DNA of 64,000 nt from Bacillota bacterium (GTDB lineage: Bacteria > Bacillota > Clostridia > Acetivibrionales > JAMNXU01). Location of the stretch: the NCBI GenBank assembly GCA_023623175.1, contig JAMNXU010000030.1, positions 1-64,000 on the forward strand, in the 5' to 3' direction. The position numbers and the translations under genes are program-made. Shown here piece after piece: positions 19,359 to 27,731 of this stretch (within the stretch, counting starts at the first letter, position 1; every line of letters starts with the position of its first letter). Below the pieces are notes generated by a model. The model searched no databases, was not told the DNA's origin, and worked only from the letters and a program-made list of their open reading frames with translations.

Positions 19359-20618
19359 TTACAGGCTGTCCGGCGACGCTATCTTTCCGGCTACGGCCGA
19401 TGCCGCCGCTACCGCCGGGCTGGCGAGGTAAATCTCGCTTTCCGGATGGCCCATCCTGCCGACAAAGTTGCGGTTGGTCGTCGAAACCGCCCTTTCTCCC
19501 TGCGCCAGGATGCCCATGTGTCCGCCGAGGCACGGTCCGCACGTCGGCGTGCTGACAGCCGCGCCCGCTTCAATAAATATGCTGAACAAACCTTCATCCA
19601 TGGCCTGTTTCCATACCTTCTGGGTCGCGGGAATAATGATGCACCTTACATCAGGATGCACCTTCCTGCCCTTGAGCACCTTTGCAGCCATCCTCATGTC
19701 TTCAATCCTGCCGTTGGTGCAAGAGCCGATAACAACCTGGTCTATTTTTATGTCGCCGATCTCGTCTATGGTCTTAGTGTTTTCAGGCAGGTGGGGGAAC
19801 GCTACCGTAAGCTTCACTTCGCTGAGATCAATCTCGTATACATCTGTATATTCAGCATCTTCATCAGCCTTAAACACGCGGTATTCCCTCTGCGAATGTT
19901 CCTTCACGTATTCTATGGTCTTTTCATCAACTTCGAAAATACCGTTCTTGGCCCCGGCTTCAATGGCCATGTTTGCAATGGTGAACCTGTCGTCCATCGA
20001 AAGCCATTTCAGGCCGTCCCCGGTGAATTCCATGGACTTGTAAAGCGCTCCGTCAACGCCTATTTTGCCAATAATGTGCAGTATAATGTCCTTGCCCGTT
20101 ACCCAGGGTCCCGGTTTGCCCTTCAAAACAAATTTCATTGCCTCGGGTACCTTGAACCAGGCTTCCCCCGTCGCCATGCCCGCAGCCATATCGGTGCTCC
20201 CCACGCCGGTGGAAAATGCCCCGAGAGCGCCGTAGGTGCATGTATGGGAATCGGCGCCTATAACCACGTCACCGCACACCACGAGGCCCTTTTCCGGCAG
20301 CAGCGCGTGTTCGACACCCATCTGTCCGACTTCAAAAAAGTTTACGATACCCATCTGTTTTGCAAATTCCCTGATATACTTCACCTGCTGCGCCGATTTG
20401 ATGTCCTTGTTGGGCGTAAAATGGTCAGGCACGATGGCTATTTTGTTCACGTCAAATACCCTGTCGGCGCCTATTTTCTTAAACTCATCCACCGCCACGG
20501 GCGTGGTGATGTCGTTTCCCAGAACCATATCCAGACGTGCCTTGATAAGCTGACCCGCGGTTACCTTGTCCAGGCCCGCATGGTCTGCCAGGATTTTCTG
20601 TGTCATGGTCATTCCCAT
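19359..20618 (-). CDS. leuC: 3-isopropylmalate dehydratase large subunit
   Basis: Aconitase-family large subunit carrying the 4Fe-4S cluster, 419 residues. The three cluster ligands are seen in [10 protein letters not shown] and in [10 protein letters not shown] (two Cys). [25 protein letters not shown] marks the aconitase core (around 120-145). It is the short form matching the LeuD length. GGAGG lies nine bases before ATG. It is first of leuCDB; leuA is not in the window. No T-box motif is seen upstream, but three 18-bp tandem repeats are. Confidence 0.95.
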   Translation of the reverse strand: MGMTMTQKILADHAGLDKVTAGQLIKARLDMVLGNDITTPVAVDEFKKIGADRVFDVNKIAIVPDHFTPNKDIKSAQQVKYIREFAKQMGIVNFFEVGQMGVEHALLPEKGLVVCGDVVIGADSHTCTYGALGAFSTGVGSTDMAAGMATGEAWFKVPEAMKFVLKGKPGPWVTGKDIILHIIGKIGVDGALYKSMEFTGDGLKWLSMDDRFTIANMAIEAGAKNGIFEVDEKTIEYVKEHSQREYRVFKADEDAEYTDVYEIDLSEVKLTVAFPHLPENTKTIDEIGDIKIDQVVIGSCTNGRIEDMRMAAKVLKGRKVHPDVRCIIIPATQKVWKQAMDEGLFSIFIEAGAAVSTPTCGPCLGGHMGILAQGERAVSTTNRNFVGRMGHPESEIYLASPAVAAASAVAGKIASPDSL

Positions 20619-20640
20619 AATCTCAATCCTCCAATCATTT

Positions 20641-20694
20641 TTCAGTCAATGTTTGCAATTCAGTCAATGTTTACAATGCAGTCAATGTTTGCAA
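20641..20694. repeat. three 18-bp tandem repeats in the leuC leader
   Basis: Units at 20641-20658, 20659-20676 and 20677-20694 differ at only one or two bases (core CAGTCAATGTTTGCAA). They start 22 bases upstream of the leuC start codon. They are less diverged than most other tracts here, so they may be recent or maintained. Regulator binding is possible but unsupported. Confidence 0.8.
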
Positions 20695-21019
20695 TAATAT
20701 CAGCCAATTAACCAGGTTAAATCAATTAACAATACCCGGCAGGTCAATCATATTCAGCCAAACAACCACATTCAGCCAACATATCGGGCCAATAAAATAA
20801 GTCCTGTTCAGCCATCACCGACCACTGTCACAAAGTTATCCGCGATAATTATCCAACCGCTGTTTACAGTAATTTCCATCCAGTTTTTCGCAAATATCCC
20901 GACTGTTCCTGCCTGCAGTTACTTGATATGTATTATAAGCGGCGGGAACAAAGTAATCTTCCCGATATTTATTTTCATGGAAAAACGTTTTTACTGTTTC
21001 TTGTCCGGCACAACAATAA
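20695..21019. other. leuC upstream spacer
   Basis: Further decayed AATTAACC and ACATTCAGCCAA-type repeats lie at 20695-20820. No gene, T-box signature or clear promoter was seen. A TATAAT on the minus strand at 20932-20937 lacks a good -35. Confidence 0.35.
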
Positions 21020-21055
21020 GGGACCTCCGGAAACGCCCCGTTTCCGTCAGGTCCC
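21020..21055 (-). terminator. hairpin at the end of the AraC-family gene
   Basis: GGGACCT (21020-21026) pairs with AGGTCCC (21049-21055), with an inner stem GGAAACG / CGTTTCC. The hairpin includes the last codons and stop of the regulator gene. On the minus strand it is followed by TTATTGTTGT, a weak T-run, so it is a likely but imperfect terminator. Confidence 0.55.
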
Positions 21056-21952
21056 GTATTGCTTTCCGCTGTGTTGTTTTCGGTAATTCATTGGAGTGGT
21101 TTTTACATATTTCTTAAAAATCTCGTTGAATCTCTGCTGATTGGAAAAACCAACGTTCAGCGCAATATCGCTTATTTTCATGCTGGTCTCCGTCAAAAGC
21201 TCCTTTGCCCTCTCAACCCTTACATTCAACAGGTAATTGATGGGGCTCATGCCCATTTCCTTCTTGAAGACCCTCGCAAAATAACTCGGGCTCAGAAAAA
21301 CATACCTGGATATGTCGCTTAAAGAAATGTCGCGCTCGAAATTGTTGTGAATGTATTTTGCCGCAATCTCTATAAGCTCCCTGAGTTTCGGAGCCTTGTC
21401 CCTTATGCTGCTCTCCCATTCCATTTTAAGCGCCCTTGAAATCAGCACAAACAGCTCTAGCACCAGCAAATGCTCCAAAAATTCACTTCCGATGTCGTTG
21501 TTTTCGCGTTCCTTCAAAATCCTGTTCAGCAGCGTGATAATGTCGTTTTTCTGGCTGACTTTCAGCTTTATGAATGCTCCCGCTTCCTTGTTGCTCACAA
21601 AATTCAGGAAATCATGAAGCGGCACCTCGGAAAACTCGCTGTTTGTCTGGTTCACGAATTTGAAATTCAGCACAATAAAAACGCACTTGTCCGGAGATTT
21701 CACGATAAATTTGTGAGGCTGCCGCGGTTTTATGATAATGATGTCATTGGGGCCGATATGCACCGGTTGACCCGCTATCTCGAAAACCGCATCGCCCTTC
21801 TTCATATAAACCATTTCATAGTTCTCATGTACGTTGGGTTCCATGTTCCAGCTGGCGTCATGAATCCGCTCAATTGTCTTCACAATCACCGGCAGAAAGC
21901 TCGCGGTATTCAGGAGGCTTTCCCACGCTTTCGGAATTTCTCCAGCACTCAT
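21047..21952 (-). CDS. AraC-family transcriptional regulator with cupin sensor
   Basis: A 301-residue regulator. Residues about 25-100 form a cupin-like sugar/ligand-sensing barrel (HENYEMVYMKKGDAVFEI, then PNDIIIIKPRQPHKF). The C-terminal 100 residues hold two helix-turn-helix motifs (ISLSDISRYVFLSPSYFARVF and ISDIALNVGFSNQQRFNEIF). GGAGGG lies six bases before the ATG. It is divergent from the second AraC gene. Such proteins usually control carbohydrate or stress genes, but no obvious target lies next to it. Confidence 0.9.
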   Translation of the reverse strand: MSAGEIPKAWESLLNTASFLPVIVKTIERIHDASWNMEPNVHENYEMVYMKKGDAVFEIAGQPVHIGPNDIIIIKPRQPHKFIVKSPDKCVFIVLNFKFVNQTNSEFSEVPLHDFLNFVSNKEAGAFIKLKVSQKNDIITLLNRILKERENNDIGSEFLEHLLVLELFVLISRALKMEWESSIRDKAPKLRELIEIAAKYIHNNFERDISLSDISRYVFLSPSYFARVFKKEMGMSPINYLLNVRVERAKELLTETSMKISDIALNVGFSNQQRFNEIFKKYVKTTPMNYRKQHSGKQYGT

Positions 21953-22110
21953 GAACGACCCTCCTCTCCAACCTGCTCATCTTCACTTCTCTGCTCGTCA
22001 TCCTCCAGCCTGCCTGCTTTCTATGATTTTTACCCTTTTATACTGACCTTTACTCTTCCATTCGTTCTTTTCAGTCTTCCCTTTATTCTATGTGCGTTTC
22101 CTGTGTAAAT

Positions 22111-22140
22111 ATTATACAGCAACATTCGGGCTTATAGCAA
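22111..22140 (-). promoter_or_regulatory. candidate promoter of the minus-strand AraC gene
   Basis: On the minus strand TTGCTA, an 18-base spacer and TATAAT (22111-22116) lie about 160 bases before the start codon. Confidence 0.45.
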
Positions 22141-22453
22141 TTTAATTCAGAGAAACATCCGCAAAATAAACATAATAAATTCACAAAAGAATTTAAACTT
22201 TCCATAAAATGGATTTATTTTTTACAAAAAGCGGTTTTATTTTACACAAAAATATCTTTTTTTGCTGATGCAATTGCCCCGGATTTTAGATATAATATTA
22301 CCCGCAAATTAAATGAAAACCAGCCGTAATCCCGAAAATAAGCAGTATCTTCCACTGCATGCGATGGTAATTTTTATTATTAAAGCTCGACTAACATTTA
22401 TAATTATGTTAAAATGTAAAATGGCCAAAAATCCAACAGGCAGGTGTTCAGCC
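22141..22453. other. intergenic region between divergent AraC genes
   Basis: AT-rich DNA with runs of A and T (22200-22262). A TATAAT at 22291-22296 could be the -10 of the plus-strand regulator, though no good -35 is seen. In-frame ATG codons at 22313 and 22421 have no ribosome site. The pyrimidine-rich 21960-22090 stretch shows weak TTCTCTGCTC/CTTCACTTCT-like repetition. Confidence 0.4.
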
Positions 22454-23356
22454 GTGTCAAAAACACCCGTATTTGATATCAGTAATTTAGTGGAAGACGA
22501 CAGTTTTCAGTTTGTGTTCGCAATAAAAAACGAGAACTACTACACCGAATTCCTCCATTCCCACGAACACATTCAGATGTGCTACATCCAGCACGGCACA
22601 TGTCTTCATGTATTGCCGGACAAGCAATGTACCCTTGTCAAAGGCGATATATTTGTAATTCCTCCATACCATGAGCACAACATAATGCCATTGGAAAACA
22701 GGAGTTTCACCTGTGTTGAGATAAATTTCAAACCCCAGTTCATAAACGAAAACATGACAGATCCGTCGATAATGAATTCCTTTGTCGATTATGCATACAT
22801 CCAGCCCTTCATAGAACAGGACAAGGAATTCCTGCCCAAGTTGAACCTGCCTACTCCGGAACAGTACAAGGTCGAACAGCTCATATCCAATATAAATAAC
22901 GAGCTGGAAACAAAAGAGGACGGCTACAAGCTGTCCATAAAGGCTGATCTCCTGAAACTGCTCATTCTTGTGGGAAGAGAGTACAAGAAATTCATTGAGC
23001 GCGGCACCAATGTGCAAATAATTAAGAAATACAGGAATTCATTCGATGAAGCGGTCAAGTACATCGAAACCTGTTACAATACCAACATCAGCCTTGAAAA
23101 AGCCGCGGCCAAGGCCTGCATGTCGCCTTCCTACTTCAGCCATATATTCAAAATGATCAAAGGCCAGACCTTCATCGAATACCTGAATAATGTGAGAATA
23201 CGCGAAGCCATGGAGCTTTTGAAAAACACCGACATGAATATTACTGAAATAAGCTTCGAAGCGGGCTTCGGCAACCTCGGCCATTTCAACAGGATGTTCA
23301 AGAGGATTGCCGGCACCACTCCGAAGGAATACCGCAAGCAGGTCCAGTCAAGATGA
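22454..23356 (+). CDS. AraC-family transcriptional regulator
   Basis: A regulator of 300 residues if it starts at GTG 22454, which follows AGGCAGGTG; the frame is open back to 22313 but without a ribosome site. A cupin-like sensor (HSHEHIQMCYIQHG, GDIFVIPPYHEHNI) precedes two helix-turn-helix motifs (ISLEKAAAKACMSPSYFSHIF and ITEISFEAGFGNLGHFNRMF). Its 3' end overlaps the convergent Tad-locus gene by nine bases. It and the divergent neighbour are not close copies. Confidence 0.88.
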   Translation: MSKTPVFDISNLVEDDSFQFVFAIKNENYYTEFLHSHEHIQMCYIQHGTCLHVLPDKQCTLVKGDIFVIPPYHEHNIMPLENRSFTCVEINFKPQFINENMTDPSIMNSFVDYAYIQPFIEQDKEFLPKLNLPTPEQYKVEQLISNINNELETKEDGYKLSIKADLLKLLILVGREYKKFIERGTNVQIIKKYRNSFDEAVKYIETCYNTNISLEKAAAKACMSPSYFSHIFKMIKGQTFIEYLNNVRIREAMELLKNTDMNITEISFEAGFGNLGHFNRMFKRIAGTTPKEYRKQVQSR

Positions 23357-23986
23357 CTCTCTGCGATCGATTTTAGCACCCGCAAAACAGGCAAAATATA
23401 CTTTTCGGTTTCTCAACAGGCCGTTTATTTCCAAGCCGCGGACAAAGGCGAAGAAATACGGCCTTTCTTTAAACTGGTTTGTCTTAATGTTGCCGTTTAC
23501 AAATATTATCCTCTTATCGGCATCGGGTCCCGTTTGGGGATAGAGGGTTCTCACCCTTTGGTTTATCGCGGCCTCGAGCATTTCAGGCCGCTCAACAAGG
23601 ACCGTTTCGGAATATCCTTCCCTGTAAAAGCGGCATTCCATGCCCGTATGCGACGGAGTCACAATCACAGTGAGCATGTGTTTTCTGAGTTCTTCCTCCG
23701 AAAACCCCGTGTTTTGTGAAAGCACCGTAAAGAATACCCTGTTTGCACTGTCCGCATCTATGTAGATATCATTAACGCTGAATAAGCCCGTTTCTTCGTC
23801 ATACCCTGCGGAAATCCCTTCCCTGCTCCTTGCGCGGTCGATTTCCTGCACTGCCGCCGAAGCTGCAAAATCCATGCCTCTCCCGAGAACCCTGCAATTC
23901 ATCGAGTAAAGCCCATAATCAACGGACGTAACAAGGACAAGCATAAACAAAAGCATCAGGGCAACGCTCATCAATACTGCGCCCAT
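23348..23986 (-). CDS. TadE/TadG-like pseudopilin candidate
   Basis: Last gene of the Tad locus. From the Met at 23986 the protein has 212 residues: one N-terminal membrane helix (about 3-25, MGAVLMSVALMLLFMLVLV) and then an extracellular domain with mixed strands, the layout of TadE/TadG minor pilins. The frame continues upstream to 24094, but those 36 codons are read from two copies of the REP-like repeat (GQENRPRVP twice), so they are probably not native. No clear site precedes either start. It overlaps the convergent AraC gene by nine bases. Family assignment rests on topology and neighbours. Confidence 0.6.
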   Translation of the reverse strand: MGAVLMSVALMLLFMLVLVTSVDYGLYSMNCRVLGRGMDFAASAAVQEIDRARSREGISAGYDEETGLFSVNDIYIDADSANRVFFTVLSQNTGFSEEELRKHMLTVIVTPSHTGMECRFYREGYSETVLVERPEMLEAAINQRVRTLYPQTGPDADKRIIFVNGNIKTNQFKERPYFFAFVRGLEINGLLRNRKVYFACFAGAKIDRRESS

Positions 23987-24012
23987 GCCGCCACCGTCCG
24001 TTTTTGCGATCA

Positions 24013-24200
24013 GTGGGACACGGGGACGGTTCTCTTGTCCCACTGGGACACGGGGACGGTTCTCCTGTCCCATTTTCCCTTTCAAAACACACATCTCCTT
24101 TCATAGGACACGGGGACAGTTTCCCTGTTCTGCCACCTCCTGCATCTGCCGCAGAAAACATATTCTTTTTCGCGGGATACAGGGACGGTTCCAATGCCCC
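24013..24200. repeat. REP-like repeat cluster inside the Tad locus
   Basis: Four copies of the GGGACACGGGGACGGTTCTC family lie at 24013-24043, 24044-24072, 24105-24132 and about 24174-24200, the last two more diverged. They separate the two pseudopilin-like genes and supply an in-frame extension to the downstream one. Confidence 0.85.
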
Positions 24201-24354
24201 ATCTCCTACCGAGGCAGTGGGCATGGGAGGAACTCCACCTTCCCACTCCCTCCCGTAAAAAGCAAATCGCATCACACAGAGCACAGAAGCGGCTCCCTTG
24301 TTTCATTCTCCGCCGAAAAACAAGGGCACATGCACGATTTTCCTGCCTCATAAC

Positions 24355-24792
24355 CTATCCCTCGAACTCTACGCGGCAAAAAGCTTTTGCCCTGTAAAAA
24401 ATACCGTTATGCCCGGAGTCCCCGAAAATAAAGTTTGAGAGCTTGGACGGATTTGCAGATACAACCAAAAGCATAAATACATCTCCTCTTTTCAGGCTTT
24501 CCCCCGGCGTATAATCCGTCAGGTCTGCGAGCTGGCCCCCGGAAAAGTAACCTTTTTTCATAATAATTCCGTTACCACGGACTGCCTTGATGCCAATTCC
24601 CGAAAGCTTTCCTGCAAAATCATCATAATCTTCAGGAGTAAAAACACCGGTGAGTCTTACCTTAAAGACCGCATCGTCCACGAGATCCTTCAGGTATCTC
24701 TGCCTTGAATCGAACTCAAAAAACGCCACGGTTTTGAAAAGCATGATGCACAAAACCGGCACGGTCACCAGGAATACAAGAATTTTGCCCAT
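24355..24792 (-). CDS. TadE-like membrane-anchored protein
   Basis: A 145-residue protein with one N-terminal hydrophobic helix (GKILVFLVTVPVLCIMLFKT, 2-21) and an exported-looking soluble domain. It is the layout of a minor pilin or pseudopilin. It starts 15 bases after the 52-residue gene, with GGATGGAGG close to ATG, so it is in the same transcript as the Tad genes. No catalytic motif is seen; the family call is by position and topology. Confidence 0.6.
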   Translation of the reverse strand: MGKILVFLVTVPVLCIMLFKTVAFFEFDSRQRYLKDLVDDAVFKVRLTGVFTPEDYDDFAGKLSGIGIKAVRGNGIIMKKGYFSGGQLADLTDYTPGESLKRGDVFMLLVVSANPSKLSNFIFGDSGHNGIFYRAKAFCRVEFEG

Positions 24793-24807
24793 AATCCTCC
24801 ATCCGTC

Positions 24808-24966
24808 TTAAAGAGTATCTTCAGCAATGCTGTCGCCGAGGTCCGCCACTGACTCAATGCACTTTTGTCCCACCGTCCTGATCTGCTCCGCCAGCGGCAG
24901 CACCACGCCAACGATCAGCGCAACACAAATAAACAGCAGAACGATGCTGACAATAATGTTCTTCAC
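24808..24966 (-). CDS. mini membrane protein 2, Flp-pilin-like candidate
   Basis: A 52-residue protein read from GTG, with GGAGTGAT upstream. It is a single hydrophobic segment at the very N-terminus (KNIIVSIVLLFICVALIVGV) followed by an acidic, helical tail (ESVADLGDSIAEDTL). It shares ALIVGV-LPLA with the neighbouring 55-residue gene, so the two are paralogues. Size, topology and place between tadC and the pseudopilin genes fit a Flp-type major pilin, but the usual Gly-x4-Glu-Tyr processing motif is absent. Confidence 0.65.
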   Translation of the reverse strand: MKNIIVSIVLLFICVALIVGVVLPLAEQIRTVGQKCIESVADLGDSIAEDTL

Positions 24967-25132
24967 ACCGCATCACTCCATATTTTCGATAACAGCCAAA
25001 TATAGGCAAAGTTCAGTTTTTTCATATCAGAAATATTGCTTTGGCATGAATAGTTTTGCACGATATTTTAAGGGAGCTCCCATTTATACCTGAGAAATCA
25101 GTGTCATAACATTCTGTTAATAGCAGCAATTC

Positions 25133-25300
25133 TTAACTTATTTCTTCAGCTAAAGAATCAATTTTTTCGTCAATTTTTATTAACTGTGTTTCCACACCCT
25201 GGCCAGTTTCACGCCCATGATTCGCCAACGGTAAAATTACCCCCACGATCAGCGCTACTGTAATGGCAAACATAACAATTGTAATTATCACTTTTTTCAT
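25133..25300 (-). CDS. mini membrane protein 1, Flp-pilin-like candidate
   Basis: A 55-residue protein from ATG, preceded by AAAGGGGATT. The N-terminal hydrophobic segment VIITIVMFAITVALIVGVIL is followed by a charged helical tail (IDEKIDSLAEEIS). It is paralogous to the 52-residue protein 166 bases downstream. The 25301-25493 spacer before it shows nothing recognisable. Function is inferred only from the Tad neighbourhood. Confidence 0.65.
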   Translation of the reverse strand: MKKVIITIVMFAITVALIVGVILPLANHGRETGQGVETQLIKIDEKIDSLAEEIS

Positions 25301-25493
25301 CGCAATCCCCTTTCTTAAATTAAAATCTCATGGAATTTGAGGTTTAGGAACTTCTGCCGGATTACATTTGATTGCTTGTAAATCATGTAAAACCCAATAC
25401 AAATCCAGACCATAAAGCAAATCCCTGTTTAACAGACGAACCAATAGACTGTTTCACAAAACTGCTTGACAAGCCTGACAAGACAGCCGGACC

Positions 25494-26672
25494 CTAGCGT
25501 AAATGCATGAAAGTCCTGTTGATTACCTCGACCAGGGGCCTTATTATCAGTTCAGTCAGCTCAAGGAGAACGGGCACGACACTGAGAAAAGCAATAACAT
25601 CCAGCAGATCCACGTCTTCCTCCGCCGTTATAATCATCTGTTCCTCCCTCTCGAGCCTGTTCCTTTCCAGAATATCAAGGGCCAGTTTTTTGTCTGACAG
25701 TGCATAGATCCTCAGGATATCCGCAAGGCGACTGAATTTACCGAATCTCGCCGAATTTTTCAGAGCGTCAAGGGCTGCCTGCCTGTCTGTCTTAAAAAGA
25801 ATCATGCAACCGGTCAGCCTGCCCCGGTAAAGCGGCGAAGCCTCCGCCATTTCCTTTAAAATATCAATTGTCTTAAAACCCCTGACACTTCCCAGCAGTT
25901 CAAATACATTCTCCAGTTTGACAACTTCCCTTTTGCTTCGGCTTCCCTTAAGACAAAACCCTATAACCAGCACCAACTCCGGAAGCCAATATGACAGCAG
26001 TATCAAGGCCCATGACCCGAAATTCAGGACTTTCAGCCTTTCATCGCGTTCAAAGGTGTTTACAATCTCCGCTGCCAGTAGGGAAGTTTCATAACTGTCC
26101 CTTCCTTTTGCAAAAGGCTCTATAATCTTGGCCACAGCCTCTTTTTTCTGCTGAAAATCCAGGCGTTTGAAAAAAGCAGGTTTTATCTCACTTTTGACCT
26201 TTTCGTACAGGGATGCCCATCCCGCGCCAGGGCCAAAACTTCTCTCTTCCCCGGAGAATTCCCTTATACCGGGACTTAAGCCGGACAGGTTCAATTCCTC
26301 TGCCGCAGCCGAGAATTCGGCAACAATGGCTTCCCGTATTTTTGAAACATTGGTAAACCGGACAGCCACGACACACATGCTGACCAGGATGAGGCAAATA
26401 ATCTTGTACAGGTAAAATACCTTTATGTCGACGGCCGAATCGGTCTTTTCCATAACCCGGGCCGTGATTTTAGAAAGAATCCCTTTCCTCAGCGTTAAAC
26501 AATCAAGCAGCCTCGAGACAGGTTTAAAAGCTATCAGTAACCGTACCAGCGAAGCCTTACTAATGCTTTGAAATTCAATCAACCCATGTTTACCCGGCCA
26601 CTGCGCCCTGCAGACGAATAATCCCGATACAATCAGCAGGCATCCCGTAATGGCCAGAACTGCCGCCGTCAA
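25494..26672 (-). CDS. tadC: Tad pilus inner-membrane platform protein TadC-like
   Basis: Platform protein of the Tad assembly machine, 392 residues. There is an N-terminal helix (about 3-22), a second near 88-105, an intervening soluble part (residues 110-225), another helix near SWALILLSYWLPELVLVIG, the helical repeat of the GspF/TadC domain (KLENVFELLGSVRGFKTIDILKEM region), and a last hydrophobic segment near VIAFLSVVPVLLELTELI. It is longer than typical TadC (about 300) because of the soluble insert. It lies directly after tadB. Confidence 0.75.
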   Translation of the reverse strand: MTAAVLAITGCLLIVSGLFVCRAQWPGKHGLIEFQSISKASLVRLLIAFKPVSRLLDCLTLRKGILSKITARVMEKTDSAVDIKVFYLYKIICLILVSMCVVAVRFTNVSKIREAIVAEFSAAAEELNLSGLSPGIREFSGEERSFGPGAGWASLYEKVKSEIKPAFFKRLDFQQKKEAVAKIIEPFAKGRDSYETSLLAAEIVNTFERDERLKVLNFGSWALILLSYWLPELVLVIGFCLKGSRSKREVVKLENVFELLGSVRGFKTIDILKEMAEASPLYRGRLTGCMILFKTDRQAALDALKNSARFGKFSRLADILRIYALSDKKLALDILERNRLEREEQMIITAEEDVDLLDVIAFLSVVPVLLELTELIIRPLVEVINRTFMHLR

Positions 26673-26695
26673 CAGGCTCTGTCTCCTTTCCCGGA

Positions 26696-26785
26696 ATCAG
26701 AATATACTGCCTCCAAAACCCACATCATATACTGCCCGATACCCCCATCATACTGTCCAATTTCCACATCATAACCTGCGCAATA
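26696..26785. repeat. degenerate tandem repeat overlapping the tadB stop
   Basis: CATATACTGCCCGATACCCC, CATCATACTGTCCAATTTCC and CATCATAACCTGCGCAAT follow each other. The last unit contains the tadB stop codon (26769-26771), so the spacer looks built by tandem copying of the gene end. Confidence 0.5.
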
Positions 26786-27731
26786 TCCGCACCGTAAAAA
26801 GCGAAAACATTGAAAAAATTATCAGCCTTGCCATTATGAAATTGATCCGCGGATCGCCGGCGACATCGGCCTCCACCGCAATTTTTGCGTTAAGCCACGC
26901 TATTGAGGGAATACTGAAGGCTGAAACAGCGACGGCAAAGACTTCATACCAGATTAGCCTCTTTGCCCTCTTTCTTTCCACATTCACATATCGCGTCATC
27001 GTCCTGTTCAGCTTGTAAAGCTGCTCTATCAGTTCTCCCCCGTTTTGCTTGTAGTTGGAAAGGAGTATGATGAATATGTTAAACCAGACATTGTTGAAAC
27101 CGGTTTTCAGTTTCTGCAGCGATTTTTCCATGTATAAGTCGTCCGATGCTCTGTAAATGATCCTGCCGAGGCTCTTGTCGACATATGCACAGCTTTCCAG
27201 CAGGGCAGGCCTGATTTTGCCATATTTAACAAATGCACTTCTGAATTCGTCTATCAGGCGGGGAATCTGGCATTCAATGCGGTAGCTGTAAATATCAAGA
27301 ATAAGGAAGAGCGTGTGCCAGGGCAGAAAAAAGCTCATGGTCACCAAAAGCAATTTCACGTACCACAGTATTCCGCCCCTGTATAAAAGCCGGAACAGCC
27401 CCGTGCCCGTTAACAGCACCAGGATGGACAGCATGCCCGTAATTGCAGGCAGACGGACATTATCCTCCGGCATGAAAACCGGGTAGCACGAAAGCCTGGC
27501 CTTAAGTTTGGAAAGAGGATAAACCGATGTTGCCCTGTCGAGCACTGCTGCTACAAACTTCATTACCGCGAGGTTCCTGCGTTTTTCTTTTTCACGGGTA
27601 TCAGAAATCCCGGGAAGCACCGGAAAAAACACGCCTTTAATTGTCAGCGCCAATCCCGCGGCCAGCAATACAAGCGACAGTAATAAAGCAGGAGTTGTCC
27701 CAAAAGTTTTGGCGGAAAATACTGCAAACAA
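26769..27731 (-). CDS. tadB: Tad pilus inner-membrane platform protein TadB-like
   Basis: First of the two platform proteins, 320 residues. The GspF-type domain is seen in the middle (IPRLIDEFRSAFVKYGKIRPALLESC and following). Hydrophobic helices are at about 10-30, 95-115, 125-150 and near the C-terminus. It begins immediately after the tadA stop (spacing zero), so it is translationally coupled. Confidence 0.8.
   Translation of the reverse strand: MFAVFSAKTFGTTPALLLSLVLLAAGLALTIKGVFFPVLPGISDTREKEKRRNLAVMKFVAAVLDRATSVYPLSKLKARLSCYPVFMPEDNVRLPAITGMLSILVLLTGTGLFRLLYRGGILWYVKLLLVTMSFFLPWHTLFLILDIYSYRIECQIPRLIDEFRSAFVKYGKIRPALLESCAYVDKSLGRIIYRASDDLYMEKSLQKLKTGFNNVWFNIFIILLSNYKQNGGELIEQLYKLNRTMTRYVNVERKRAKRLIWYEVFAVAVSAFSIPSIAWLNAKIAVEADVAGDPRINFIMARLIIFSMFSLFTVRILRRL

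Noticed and set aside
19446-20711. 421-codon plus-strand ORF opposite leuC
   Set aside because: Shadow of leuC; no recognisable domain.
20619-21046. T-box leader of leuC
   Set aside because: The conserved T-box stretch (AGGGTGGNACCGCG) was not found on the minus strand.
23985-24353. 122-codon plus-strand ORF across the REP-like cluster
   Set aside because: Its peptide is mostly repeat translation (GTRGRFSCPTG type).
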